Below, one piece after another: positions 1 to 7,332 of a stretch of 21,322 nt of DNA; position 1 is the stretch's first letter; every line of letters begins with the position of its first letter. This DNA comes from Thermocaproicibacter sp002410755. Its GTDB lineage: Bacteria; Bacillota; Clostridia; Oscillospirales; Acutalibacteraceae. The stretch spans positions 1 through 21,322 of the forward strand of contig DAITDU010000032.1 of NCBI GenBank assembly GCA_036839715.1, in the 5' to 3' direction. The notes beneath the pieces were generated by a model, which worked only from the letters and a program-made list of their open reading frames with translations, was not told where the DNA came from and searched no databases. The translations under genes were made by a program, and so were the position numbers.

Positions 1-2
1 GT

Positions 3-1031
3 AGTATGACCAGCCAGTTTTTCCTTATGGAGCAGAATAACAAAAACAAGTATCTGCAGTCTCTGCCCAAGGGCTATCGTAATTCCCATATTTTCACGTC
101 GGAAGAAACGGACGCAGTCCGGCAGGCAGGAGGGAAAACTGGCGACTGCATGGTGAAAGTTCCGGTTCGTGGCCTTAATTGGGATTCCGTTCTCAGAAAT
201 TTCCCTTCGTTCACCAGCGGAGCGCTTCACAAGGAGCAGTTTCTGGATGGTTCCGAGATTCTTGCGCCGGATACTTCCTGCAAGGTTGGGGACACATTTA
301 CCATGATTACGCCGCTGGTGGATGACGGCGCTGTCAATGAGGATATTTCCGGGAGGGTAACGTTCCATGTCACCCACGTTACGGTTGCGGCAACTTATCA
401 CCCCGGTGAAGACGAAGTTGGCGACATCGTTCTTTCCGGCGAATACATCATGAAAATCGACCCTTCGGCCCGCTATGATGTAGTTGAACTTACCAACCTG
501 CAGAAAGACAACGCCAAAGCAAGTGCCAGGATCGAACAGACCATTGCAAGGGTAACGACTAGCTCGCGGTACGTAACCACAAAGAACCAGATCCGCGAGC
601 GGCAGGATTATGTGACGATGCAGCGTTCCATGCAGATGCAGACGGCCGCGTGCGTCTTTGCCTTTTTAATTATTGTGCTTCTTGCTTTTGCATTTTCCAT
701 TTCTGTGGATGTGGAAACCAACCTCAGAAGCTACCTGCTGATGCGCTCGATTGGCGCAAGGTGGGAACTAATCCGGCAGATGCTCTGGAAAGGGCTGTGG
801 GGCCCAATCTGGAAAGGTACGCTTGCCGGTACGGTTCCCCTGACGGTGCTGATTGAGATTTCGCTTCTCCACTACCGCAGTTATCCGCGGGCGTTGCTTG
901 GCTTTCTGATGCTCGGCGCGGCGGGAATTACCTTTGGCCTGATTTGCGCGCTTGCGTATTGGACGGTTCAAAGGGTCCTGAAAAATTCCGCGAAGCTCAG
1001 CGTCATGGAAGGGCTGTCCAGTTCGGAATAA
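3..1031 (+). CDS. FtsX-like ABC transporter permease, C-terminal part (5' truncated by window edge)
   Basis: The reading frame is open to the left edge, so the true start is probably outside the window; the first ATG is at position 6. Counting from that ATG, residues 1-200 form a soluble extracytoplasmic domain. They are followed by three predicted membrane helices (about 213-234, 270-288 and 296-320). Between the first two helices lies the LLMRSIGARWELIRQML segment typical of FtsX/MacB-type permeases. Such proteins pair with an ATP-binding subunit and act in efflux, lipoprotein release or envelope signalling; no ATPase is visible, so it must lie upstream if present. The usual first transmembrane helix is missing, in agreement with truncation at the window edge. 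A hairpin terminator follows the stop codon, so this is the last gene of its operon. The substrate cannot be read from the sequence. Confidence 0.8.
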   Translation, partial: SMTSQFFLMEQNNKNKYLQSLPKGYRNSHIFTSEETDAVRQAGGKTGDCMVKVPVRGLNWDSVLRNFPSFTSGALHKEQFLDGSEILAPDTSCKVGDTFTMITPLVDDGAVNEDISGRVTFHVTHVTVAATYHPGEDEVGDIVLSGEYIMKIDPSARYDVVELTNLQKDNAKASARIEQTIARVTTSSRYVTTKNQIRERQDYVTMQRSMQMQTAACVFAFLIIVLLAFAFSISVDVETNLRSYLLMRSIGARWELIRQMLWKGLWGPIWKGTLAGTVPLTVLIEISLLHYRSYPRALLGFLMLGAAGITFGLICALAYWTVQRVLKNSAKLSVMEGLSSSE

Positions 1032-1066
1032 GATTTTGAAATTCTACATAACATTTTGATACACTG

Positions 1067-1108
1067 CCCGTAACTGGTTCACAAAAGGAACCGGTTGCGG
1101 GTGCTTTT
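1067..1108 (+). terminator. Rho-independent terminator after the FtsX-like gene
   Basis: A 14-bp stem (1067-1080 with 1088-1101, two G-T wobbles) around a 7-nt loop is followed by a TGCTTTTGT tract, 35 bases after the permease stop codon. Confidence 0.75.
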
Positions 1109-1255
1109 GTGCAAAATATGGATTGAAAATGTAGTATACTACTTGTTAGTCGAATTTTAGCGGAAGGCTTTTGCAGCCTGTGCATGAAGAAATGAGAAGA
1201 GATTTATTTTGTGCTGATTGTAGAAATCTTTTCGCCCTATTAGGAAGGAAAAGAA

Positions 1256-2848
1256 ATGAGAACTGCATATGATGTATTCAAAAAATGCACGGCTGGTTTC
1301 TATGTTCTGCTGATGTCGGCAATGCTGGTTCTTCTCCTCATTTTTCAGCCTTTTTTGAATTATATGTGTAAAAAAAGCTTTTTACAGCCAAATGCGGTTT
1401 TGCTGCTCTTAGCTTTGCTGCTGTCAATACTGCTTACAAAGGCTATTTGGAAAAAACAGAGGAGAGTCGAGCACGCCTTGATGTGCAACTCCCATTCCAA
1501 CATACTTTTAGGGTGTGTGATTCTTTTAATTGTGCAGGTTACAATATGCTGTAACACATATTTTGTTTCTGGCTGGGACTCTGGAATGGTTTTGTCGCAG
1601 GCTTACCGGCTGGCATCTGGTGAATCCATGGATGTTTCCTATTTTTCACAGTATCCGAATAATCTTTTGTTACTGTGGTTTTATTCTCTGATCTTTCGTG
1701 CCTGCTTTGCTTTTGGTGTAACAGAAATGATTTTGGGAACGTATGTGATTCTTGTTATCCAGTGTGTCATTTCAACAGTTACAGGCTTTCTGCTGTATGA
1801 TCTGTGCTTGCATTTTACACGGTCTTATATTATTTCGTTCAGCAGTTGGCTTTATTATGCTGTTTTCATTGGAATTTCTCCGTGGCTTCTCATTCCTTAT
1901 TCAGATTCAATGGGGCTGATATTTCCTGTTCTTTTGCTGTGGCTATACCAAAAGCAAAGGAAAAGCAAGAAGCGGTGGGCCATTTGGCTGTTGATGGGGT
2001 TGGTGACAGCCATAGGATACAGAATTAAACCGCAGATTGTAATTATGACAGTTGCAATCATACTGGTAGAGATTTTTGCTGTCTTTCAAAATGGCGGACA
2101 AAAGGCAAGATTTTTGCAAATGCTAAAACATATTACGCTGCTTGCTTTAACCGCAGTGGTAACGCAGGCGGTTTGCACAGCGTTCCTGATCCCAGCTACC
2201 CATATGGAGGGACTGGATTCAAAACGTTCTTTTGGCCCGACGCACTTTTTGATGATGGGACTGAACGATGAAAAAGATGGAGTATATTATGAACCGGATG
2301 TTGAATTTTCGGCTTCTTTTGATACTCCTGCACAGCGAGAACGTGCTAATATGAATGTTGTTGCAGAACGGCTGCGGAATTATGGATGCGCTGGACTGCT
2401 TAAGCATCTTGCCAAAAAGAGCCTGGTAAATTATGGCGACGGGACGTTTGCATGGGGAGCAGAAGGAAGTTTTTATCTTCAGCTGTTACCAGATGGAGAC
2501 AACTTGCTGTCCCCGCTGTTGAAGCAAATCCTATATAATAATGGTAAATATTACGCTTATTTTTCCAGCATAGAACAGGCATTATGGTTGCTTCTGCTGT
2601 TTGCTGCGCTGTGCAGTGCGCCATTTATGTGGAAAAAGCGCAATTGCCAGACACTATTGACAGCAGTTTTATCTATGGTTGGATTGACAGTCTTTGAACT
2701 GCTTTTTGAAGCAAGAGCACGGTATCTGTACATTTATACGCCGGTTTTAATTTTTATTGGTGCCGTTGGCTGGAATTGTTTTTATGAAGCTATTGAAAAT
2801 ATTTTAACGAAAAGAGGTTATCGTACCAGGAATAAATTCTTCCTATGA
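1256..2848 (+). CDS. Multi-pass membrane glycosyltransferase of the GT-C fold (GT39/PMT-like)
   Basis: This 530-residue protein is dominated by hydrophobic helices, roughly ten to twelve across its length. After the third helix (about 84-100) comes an extracytoplasmic loop containing WDSG (Asp108). It is followed by a YFSQYPNN segment before the next helix. An acidic residue in the first large external loop is the usual catalytic feature of polyprenol-phosphate-dependent GT-C enzymes such as the GT39 protein mannosyltransferases. A larger soluble loop lies around residues 320-430. The start is chosen at the ATG preceded by AGGAAGG (1242-1248). It sits alone between a terminator and a separately transcribed gene. 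Probable role: transfer of a sugar from a lipid carrier to a cell-surface acceptor. Donor and acceptor are unknown, and the family call rests on topology and the loop motif. Confidence 0.65.
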   Translation: MRTAYDVFKKCTAGFYVLLMSAMLVLLLIFQPFLNYMCKKSFLQPNAVLLLLALLLSILLTKAIWKKQRRVEHALMCNSHSNILLGCVILLIVQVTICCNTYFVSGWDSGMVLSQAYRLASGESMDVSYFSQYPNNLLLLWFYSLIFRACFAFGVTEMILGTYVILVIQCVISTVTGFLLYDLCLHFTRSYIISFSSWLYYAVFIGISPWLLIPYSDSMGLIFPVLLLWLYQKQRKSKKRWAIWLLMGLVTAIGYRIKPQIVIMTVAIILVEIFAVFQNGGQKARFLQMLKHITLLALTAVVTQAVCTAFLIPATHMEGLDSKRSFGPTHFLMMGLNDEKDGVYYEPDVEFSASFDTPAQRERANMNVVAERLRNYGCAGLLKHLAKKSLVNYGDGTFAWGAEGSFYLQLLPDGDNLLSPLLKQILYNNGKYYAYFSSIEQALWLLLLFAALCSAPFMWKKRNCQTLLTAVLSMVGLTVFELLFEARARYLYIYTPVLIFIGAVGWNCFYEAIENILTKRGYRTRNKFFL

Positions 2849-2930
2849 AGTAGTGCTGGCAATTAACTGAAAATTGCTTGCGCTTTCAGATACATATTGT
2901 TATTTTTTTCACAAATAATGGGATTTAAAC

Positions 2931-2942
2931 TAACTTAAGTTA
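2931..2942. promoter_or_regulatory. 12-bp perfect palindrome, possible operator upstream of the DUF4886 gene
   Basis: TAACTTAAGTTA is self-complementary over all 12 bases and lies about 90 bases before the DUF4886 start codon. A TTGACA hexamer follows at 2972-2977, but no -10 box lies at a proper distance from it. Regulatory function is only a possibility. Confidence 0.25.
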
Positions 2943-3029
2943 AGGTTTCTAATGAAATATCTGTAAACACCTTGACAAATTACAGAACATCAAGAAGAAA
3001 AATCAGTTATAGTAAGGAGGAAAAATAAA

Positions 3030-3782
3030 ATGATAAAGACTCTATCCATTGGTAACAGCTTTTCACAGGATTCAACAGCATATTTGCACGACATGGCACT
3101 TTGTGCAGGAATCGACACGAAAATCGTAAACTTGTATATTGGAGGCTGTTCACTTTCTACACATTGGGACAATGCAAAAAATGACAAAGCCAATTACAGC
3201 TACGAACTAAACGGAAAGTCTACCAGTCGAGTGGTTTCCATTCGGGAAACTTTAGGGGAAGACAAATGGGACTTTGTCACCCTGCAACAATCCAGCCCAC
3301 TGAGTGGTTTTGAAAAGAGCTATTACCCCTATGTGACGGATCTTTCTGCTTATATAAAAAAGTACGCTTTCGGAGCAACACAGTTAATTCATGAAACTTG
3401 GAATTTTGAACCAGGAAGCACACATCCCAAGTTCGTTGATTATGGAAACGATTCCAGCACGATGTATCGGGCTGTGAGCACAACATACCGGAAAGTAGCT
3501 GCATCCCTTGGACTCGGTATCATCCCCTGCGGTGACGTGCTCTGGCTTTTACAGAATATGAAAGAATTTGACAGTTTCAAGGGTGGACAGTCGCTTTATC
3601 GGGACGGTTTCCACCTGCATCTTATCTATGGAAGGTATACTGCGGCAGCTACTTTTTATGAGACAATGCTGAAAGGCAACATTCAGAAAAATCCTTTCCG
3701 GCCTGCCGGTACCCAAAGTAATAAGGATAGCAAGCTGTTTTCCCTGATTTCGCAAACTGTACATCATGTCTGTAGCGAATGA
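3030..3782 (+). CDS. DUF4886 domain protein (SGNH/GDSL-hydrolase-like)
   Basis: A 250-residue soluble protein with no signal peptide. SGNH-type blocks are visible in order: IGNSFS at residues 7-12 with Ser10 as the likely nucleophile, IGGCSLSTHWDNA as the second block, LQQSSPLSG near the middle, and DGFHLH with Asp192 and His195 as the likely rest of the triad. GNSFS near the N terminus and a late DGxH are hallmarks of DUF4886, a family related to GDSL esterases/acetylhydrolases. The start is fixed by a strong AAGGAGG (3014-3020) nine bases before the ATG. The gene stands alone, with a different operon before it and convergent genes after it. An esterase or deacetylase acting on a carbohydrate is a reasonable inference; the substrate is unknown. 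Confidence 0.85.
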   Translation: MIKTLSIGNSFSQDSTAYLHDMALCAGIDTKIVNLYIGGCSLSTHWDNAKNDKANYSYELNGKSTSRVVSIRETLGEDKWDFVTLQQSSPLSGFEKSYYPYVTDLSAYIKKYAFGATQLIHETWNFEPGSTHPKFVDYGNDSSTMYRAVSTTYRKVAASLGLGIIPCGDVLWLLQNMKEFDSFKGGQSLYRDGFHLHLIYGRYTAAATFYETMLKGNIQKNPFRPAGTQSNKDSKLFSLISQTVHHVCSE

Positions 3783-4017
3783 ATACATAAAATTCTGTTT
3801 ATTTCGTTAGTGACTATATTTTTTGGCATGTACCTTCAGAAGAATAATAAATGTCAAGGTTGCATGAGAGCATAATAACATAATTTTGTAACCAACGGGA
3901 CATTGGGTTATATATATCTTCCTGTTGTGCTCCGTATTAGTGAACAATCTTGGAAACCGCTTTTGCGCTGTCTTCAGGACTGTCCAGTTCTTTCTTTGCT
4001 GTAACATACCAGCTTTA

Positions 4018-4506
4018 TCAGGAACCCTTACAATTTCTGTTTCTCAGCCATGAAACAAAACGGTAAAGCAGCGTACTGATTATGCCGCTCCCGAAATCCA
4101 GCAGAACATCAGTCACACTGCTTCCACGCAGTGGTATGAAAGCCTGGATAAATTCATCGCATACTGCTACAAGCAGCAAAAAAAACAGTATAGCAAACAA
4201 AGATTCCCTTTTATAACAACGGTAGGCCCGGACTGTTGCAGTTAAAAGGAGGCCAAACACAAAGAACTCCACAAAGTGGCCTGATTTGCGGACAAAGTAT
4301 TCAGAAAATGCACCCGGCATCTGAAAAAACGTCAGTACATGATTCAGTAAACTCATAACAAACAGGCTTTGACTGCTTGATTGCGGCCCTGAGGACATGG
4401 AATTATGGAAAATAAAAAGGATATACACAACTGTTATAAATGTGAAAGTCCACCGCTTCGATAAATCCTTTTTCAAGACAAAGCTTCCTTTATGCCTTTT
4501 TAGCAC
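4018..4506 (-). CDS. VanZ-family membrane protein (second of a tandem pair)
   Basis: About 162 residues with four predicted membrane helices. VanZ family signatures are clear: FIFHNSMSS after the first helix, VRKSGHFVEFFVFG in the middle, and CDEFIQAFIPLRGSSVTDVLLDFGSG near the end. The start is ambiguous. A GTG at 4506 has GGAGG (4517-4521) ten bases upstream. A TTG at 4476 has AAAGGAAG about seven bases upstream and gives the same distance to FHNS (26 residues) as the upstream paralogue. With the GTG the gene overlaps the upstream VanZ gene by 17 bp; with the TTG it starts 13 bases after it. Either way the two are likely co-transcribed and translationally coupled. The founding VanZ confers teicoplanin resistance by an unclear mechanism, and most relatives have no known function. 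Confidence 0.88.
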   Translation of the reverse strand: MLKRHKGSFVLKKDLSKRWTFTFITVVYILFIFHNSMSSGPQSSSQSLFVMSLLNHVLTFFQMPGAFSEYFVRKSGHFVEFFVFGLLLTATVRAYRCYKRESLFAILFFLLLVAVCDEFIQAFIPLRGSSVTDVLLDFGSGIISTLLYRFVSWLRNRNCKGS

Positions 4507-4939
4507 TCCTTGTTTTCCTCCGGACTACCCTGTAAAGTGCCATTCCGGCTAAGCACCCAAAAAAATCAATCATGACGTCCCGTACACTGCTTGTCCTTCC
4601 ATCATAAAAGATTTGGATGGTCTCATCTGCAACCGGAACAGCAAGGAAAAGAAAAAGTTCAAAGAATATACATTTATTTTTTGTGAAGGTCCAAATCGTC
4701 ATTGAAAGAATTATGCCAAACAGAAAGTACTCTGTAAAATGGGCAAGTTTTCTCACTGCAAATTGCGTGAAAGTAAAATGCAAATTCATTTTGCCCAAAA
4801 GGTAATTTAAAGTTCCCATAACAGCCCCGCTCTGAAGATCGGACTGGGCAAGTGGATACATTGAATTATGGAAAATCAGAAGGCAGGCAACAAGTAAAAT
4901 AGTCATTAAGAAATATATTCTGTAATTTTGCCGCTTCAT
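4490..4939 (-). CDS. VanZ-family membrane protein (first of a tandem pair)
   Basis: 149 residues, four predicted helices, and the same family blocks as its neighbour: LLIFHNSMYP, VRKLAHFTEYFLFG and VADETIQIFYDGRTSSVRDVMIDFFG. The pair therefore arose by duplication within the family, although the two sequences are now clearly diverged. The start ATG at 4939 is preceded by a modest GGAAGAGA ribosome binding site. Upstream lie a palindromic leader and an extended -10 promoter (5010-5018). Its final codons contain the ribosome binding site of the second VanZ gene. Membrane location is well supported; the biochemical role is unknown. Confidence 0.88.
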   Translation of the reverse strand: MKRQNYRIYFLMTILLVACLLIFHNSMYPLAQSDLQSGAVMGTLNYLLGKMNLHFTFTQFAVRKLAHFTEYFLFGIILSMTIWTFTKNKCIFFELFLFLAVPVADETIQIFYDGRTSSVRDVMIDFFGCLAGMALYRVVRRKTRSAKKA

Positions 4940-4953
4940 ACAGTTCTCTTCCT

Positions 4954-5018
4954 AGAATCTTCTATAGAAGGTGATTCTCAAATGGATATTAGACGTCAGA
5001 ATATCTAAAATTATACCA
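4954..5018 (-). promoter_or_regulatory. Promoter and palindromic leader of the tandem VanZ genes
   Basis: Read on the minus strand, TGG TATAAT (5010-5018) is an extended -10 box. No convincing -35 is present; TGGATG at 5033-5038 is the best match with a 17-base spacer. Between this and the start codon lie a perfect 12-bp palindrome (4959-4970, CTTCTATAGAAG) and flanking arms AGAATC/GATTCT (4954-4959 and 4973-4978). These could form an RNA hairpin just before the ribosome binding site, or an operator. Confidence 0.45.
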
Positions 5019-5039
5019 CAATAAATATCTATCATCCAG

Positions 5040-5397
5040 TATTGCAAATACTAAATGAGCCCGCAATTCAGAAAATTTTATTCTGATGTTCATTCTCTGC
5101 CCCCCATCGAGCACTTAGAGATGCCCGCAAAAATGACTAATTTTCAGCATTGCTTTTGATGGGTACCTCACGTACCTGTCGTAATTCAGCAAGGTATGAG
5201 CATTAACCACTATATCTCTTTTCCCCGTCCCACTTTAGCATTGCAATAAAGTACGGCCACCGCTGGAAAAAAATTATGTATAAACCTATGCACTTTTTAA
5301 GGGATAGACATGTCCCTTTTCTACTTCTATTTTTTCTTTATTTGTTCAAAATGCATTGCAATCTTAGCAATGGCAAAAATCAGTTGTTTAGGCAGAC
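5040..5397. other. Gene-poor stretch between the VanZ promoter and tRNA-Leu
   Basis: No intact gene is supported. On the minus strand, 5137-5277 holds a protein-like frame (RWPYFIAMLKWDGEKRY, then after one TAA stop, SYLAELRQVREVP) that may be a decayed coding remnant. A short hairpin (AAGGGA/TCCCTT, 5299-5318) followed by a pyrimidine-rich tract resembles a weak plus-strand terminator. Confidence 0.3.
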
Positions 5398-5426
5398 TTG
5401 ATTTTTTACTTTAATTACTATATAAT
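5398..5426 (+). promoter_or_regulatory. Sigma-A type promoter of tRNA-Leu(CAA)
   Basis: TTGATT (5398-5403) and TATAAT (5421-5426) are separated by exactly 17 bases. The -10 box ends 12 bases before the tRNA. Confidence 0.75.
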
Positions 5427-5438
5427 TACTATAGTTTT

Positions 5439-5525
5439 GCCGGTGTGTTGGAATTGGCAGACGAGACGGACTCAAAATCCGTTGGTGGCAACACCATGTG
5501 GGTTCGACCCCCACCACCGGTACCA
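5439..5525 (+). tRNA. tRNA-Leu, anticodon CAA (reads UUG)
   Basis: A class II tRNA fold can be drawn by hand: acceptor stem GCCGGTG/CACCGGT (G-U first pair), D-arm with the usual TTGGAATTGGCAGAC, anticodon stem ACGGA/TCCGT around loop CTCAAAA, long variable arm TGGTG-GCAA-CACCA, T-arm GTGGG-TTCGACC-CCCAC, and encoded ACCA. The loop places CAA at positions 34-36. It has its own promoter and terminator, so it is a single-gene transcript. Confidence 0.97.
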
Positions 5526-5527
5526 TA

Positions 5528-5567
5528 ATGCGGCCTGTATTTTGATACAAATACAGACCGCATTTTT
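5528..5567 (+). terminator. Terminator of tRNA-Leu(CAA)
   Basis: A 15-bp stem with one C-A mismatch (5528-5542 with 5549-5563) is followed by TTTTT, three bases after the CCA end of the tRNA. Confidence 0.85.
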
Positions 5568-5770
5568 ATGCCTTGATTGATGATAAATAGATGTAACTGA
5601 CCTGTCCCCCAAAAAGCCGTTCAATTAGTAATCTGGTAATCGCCTGAGATTTTCAAGATATATTTCTGCATGGTCAATTATCCAGCAGACTGTACTGGCG
5701 AAGGCAGTTATATTCATTTTGCTGGTTTTCAATAATTTCTTTGGCTTCATAGAAATTCTTAAATGAGAAG

Positions 5771-5805
5771 AGTGTGGCGTATGGCAATTAGCCATGCGCC
5801 ACACT
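5771..5805 (-). terminator. Terminator of the alcohol dehydrogenase gene
   Basis: A 15-bp stem (5771-5785 with 5791-5805, one G-T pair) with a 5-base loop lies 12 bases past the dehydrogenase stop codon. On the minus strand it is followed by CTTCTCATTT, a weak U-tract. Confidence 0.65.
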
Positions 5806-5817
5806 ACATCAGGAATA

Positions 5818-6876
5818 TTAGTCGATAATAACAACCGGCTTAATTAAATCAGCAGGCTTGTCTTTCATCAGGAAAAGAGCTTTTTCGAGGTTGTCCCATC
5901 CATGGAATACATGGGTAACCAGCGGCGAAACATCTAGTCTGCCAGCTGAGATCAGAGAACCAAGCTTCTCCATACGCAGGCGTCCTCCTGGCATCAGTCC
6001 GCCAATAATCTCTTTGTGCCCCATGCCAAAGCCCCACTCAGCGCGGGGAATTTTAATATAGTCGCCGCTGCCAAGATAATTAACATTTCCAATTTTACCG
6101 CCCGGCTTTACGGATTTTACAGCTTCTGCAAACGTATCGCAATTTCCGCCTGCGATACAGACCCTGTCAACGCCTTTGCCGTCTGTTATTTTAAGAACCT
6201 GATCGGAAATTGGGCCATCTTTATAGCTGATAAAATCAGAAGCACCATATCTCTTTGCAGCCTCTCTGCAAACTTTGCGTGTACCAACGGCAATAATCCT
6301 GGAAGCACCCCGTAGCGCCGCACCAGCAACTGACATCAACCCAACAGGGCCGATGCCAATAACGAGAACAGTATCACCGAACTGAATGTCAGCAAGCTCA
6401 ACAGCATGGAATCCGGTCGGAACCATATCGGAAAGCATACATGCATTGCTAACGCTGATATTTTCCGGGAGATGTGCAAGGTTGCCATCAGCATCATTTA
6501 CATGAAAATACTCTGCAAAAACACCGTCTTTGAAATTTGAGAACTTCCATCCGGCAAGCATACCACCGGAATGCATGGCATATCCACCCTGCGCTTCAAG
6601 AGAGTTCCAGTCTGGGGTAATTGCCGGGACAATAACTTTATCCCCTGGCTTAAAGTCTTTAACAAGGGAGCCTACCTCAACGACTTCAGCACAGCACTCA
6701 TGGCCAAGGATGAGGTCATGCCTGTCCCCCATGGCACCTTCCCAGACGGTGTGAACATCCGAAGTGCAGATTGCCACGGCAAGGGGCCTGCAGATTGCAT
6801 CCAGCGGCCCGCAGGAAGGTCTTTCCTTCTCAATCCAACCAGATTTTCCGATTCCAAGCATTGCATAACCTTTCAT
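5818..6876 (-). CDS. Zinc-dependent NADP-type secondary alcohol dehydrogenase
   Basis: This 352-residue protein matches the tetrameric secondary alcohol dehydrogenases of Clostridium beijerinckii and Thermoanaerobacter brockii along its whole length. Examples are the near-identical MKGYAMLGIGKSGWIEKERP start, the stretch GMLAGWKFSNFKDGVF, and LVTHVFHGWDN near the end. Catalytic zinc ligands are at the family positions: Cys37, His59, Asp150, with Glu60 beside them. The nucleotide-binding loop is GIGPVG (174-179). Arg200 and Tyr218, which favour NADP(H) in the characterised enzymes, are kept, while Ser199 of those enzymes is Thr here. Likely reaction: reversible acetone/isopropanol or other ketone/secondary alcohol interconversion in the cytoplasm. 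AGGAGG (6884-6889) sets the start. It is a single-gene unit with its own promoter and terminator. Confidence 0.93.
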   Translation of the reverse strand: MKGYAMLGIGKSGWIEKERPSCGPLDAICRPLAVAICTSDVHTVWEGAMGDRHDLILGHECCAEVVEVGSLVKDFKPGDKVIVPAITPDWNSLEAQGGYAMHSGGMLAGWKFSNFKDGVFAEYFHVNDADGNLAHLPENISVSNACMLSDMVPTGFHAVELADIQFGDTVLVIGIGPVGLMSVAGAALRGASRIIAVGTRKVCREAAKRYGASDFISYKDGPISDQVLKITDGKGVDRVCIAGGNCDTFAEAVKSVKPGGKIGNVNYLGSGDYIKIPRAEWGFGMGHKEIIGGLMPGGRLRMEKLGSLISAGRLDVSPLVTHVFHGWDNLEKALFLMKDKPADLIKPVVIID

Positions 6877-6922
6877 ACATATACCTCCTAATAGGCAAAT
6901 CGTTAAATTTTCTACTTTACAT

Positions 6923-6952
6923 ATGTTATCAAATTCATATATATTATGTCAA
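6923..6952 (-). promoter_or_regulatory. Promoter of the secondary alcohol dehydrogenase gene
   Basis: On the minus strand TTGACA (6947-6952) and TAACAT (6923-6928) are 18 bases apart, about 47 bases before the start codon. Confidence 0.6.
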
Positions 6953-7140
6953 TCATTTTGAATGTAAAAGTTGATATTATTTTAGTGAATTTTTCAAAAC
7001 AAAATATTAAAGTGCAGGTTAGTGCTTTTCTGGGACGAAAAGTGGCAATATCAGAGTAGGCCGGTAAGGCCTAGAATTTCAGCAGTTTTTACACCAAATG
7101 AGCAAAACTCAAAAAATGATGAAAATTAGGTAAAAAAAGT
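6953..7140. other. Divergent intergenic region before the purine permease promoter
   Basis: AT-rich and without a gene. It holds two small inverted repeats, CTTTTC/GAAAAG (7025-7030, 7037-7042) and TAGGCC/GGCCTA (7057-7062, 7068-7073). Neither is followed by a clear U-tract. Function not assigned. Confidence 0.3.
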
Positions 7141-7169
7141 TTGACAACCAGCCAATCAAATGTTAACAT
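7141..7169 (+). promoter_or_regulatory. Promoter of the riboswitch-purine permease transcript
   Basis: A consensus TTGACA (7141-7146) is 17 bases from TAACAT (7164-7169), which carries an extended TG (7161-7162) upstream. Transcription would start about 25 bases before the aptamer. Confidence 0.75.
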
Positions 7170-7200
7170 GAAATAAGTTAAAAATAAACTACCTTTTACT

Positions 7201-7272
7201 CATCCATATAAGTTCGCCGATATGGGGCGGAAGTCTCTACGTGGCAGCCATAAATTGCCTACACTATGGATG
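7201..7272 (+). promoter_or_regulatory. Purine riboswitch aptamer, guanine type
   Basis: The three-way junction can be traced by hand. P1 is CATCCATA (7201-7208) with TATGGATG (7265-7272). P2 is TTCGCC/GGCGGA with loop GATATGG (7219-7225). P3 is GTGGCA (7241-7246) paired with TGCC and AC across one bulged T, with loop GCCATAAAT. The two loops carry the kissing sequences of the family. The J2/3 strand reads GTCTCTAC, where the Bacillus xpt aptamer has GUUUCUAC, a change at the position equivalent to U48. The base just before the 3' strand of P1 (7264, equivalent to C74) is C, the guanine/hypoxanthine-type specificity base, as opposed to U for adenine. It precedes an intrinsic terminator and a purine permease, consistent with ligand-induced termination. 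Confidence 0.92.
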
Positions 7273-7332
7273 TTCAAACCGAAAGCTACCAGCTCCTGGG
7301 CATTGTCCTTTGCAGTAGGAGCCGGTTGTTTG

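Noticed and set aside
1107..1140. Possible promoter of the GT-C gene (TATACT at 1135-1140)
   Set aside because: No -35 box at a proper distance and no extended TG; too weak to list.
3807..4007. 66-codon minus-strand frame
   Set aside because: No ribosome binding site; a different frame of the same strand looks more protein-like.
5625..5834. 69-codon minus-strand frame as a gene
   Set aside because: It runs through the dehydrogenase terminator hairpin and overlaps that gene's end; at most its last third may be a transposase remnant.
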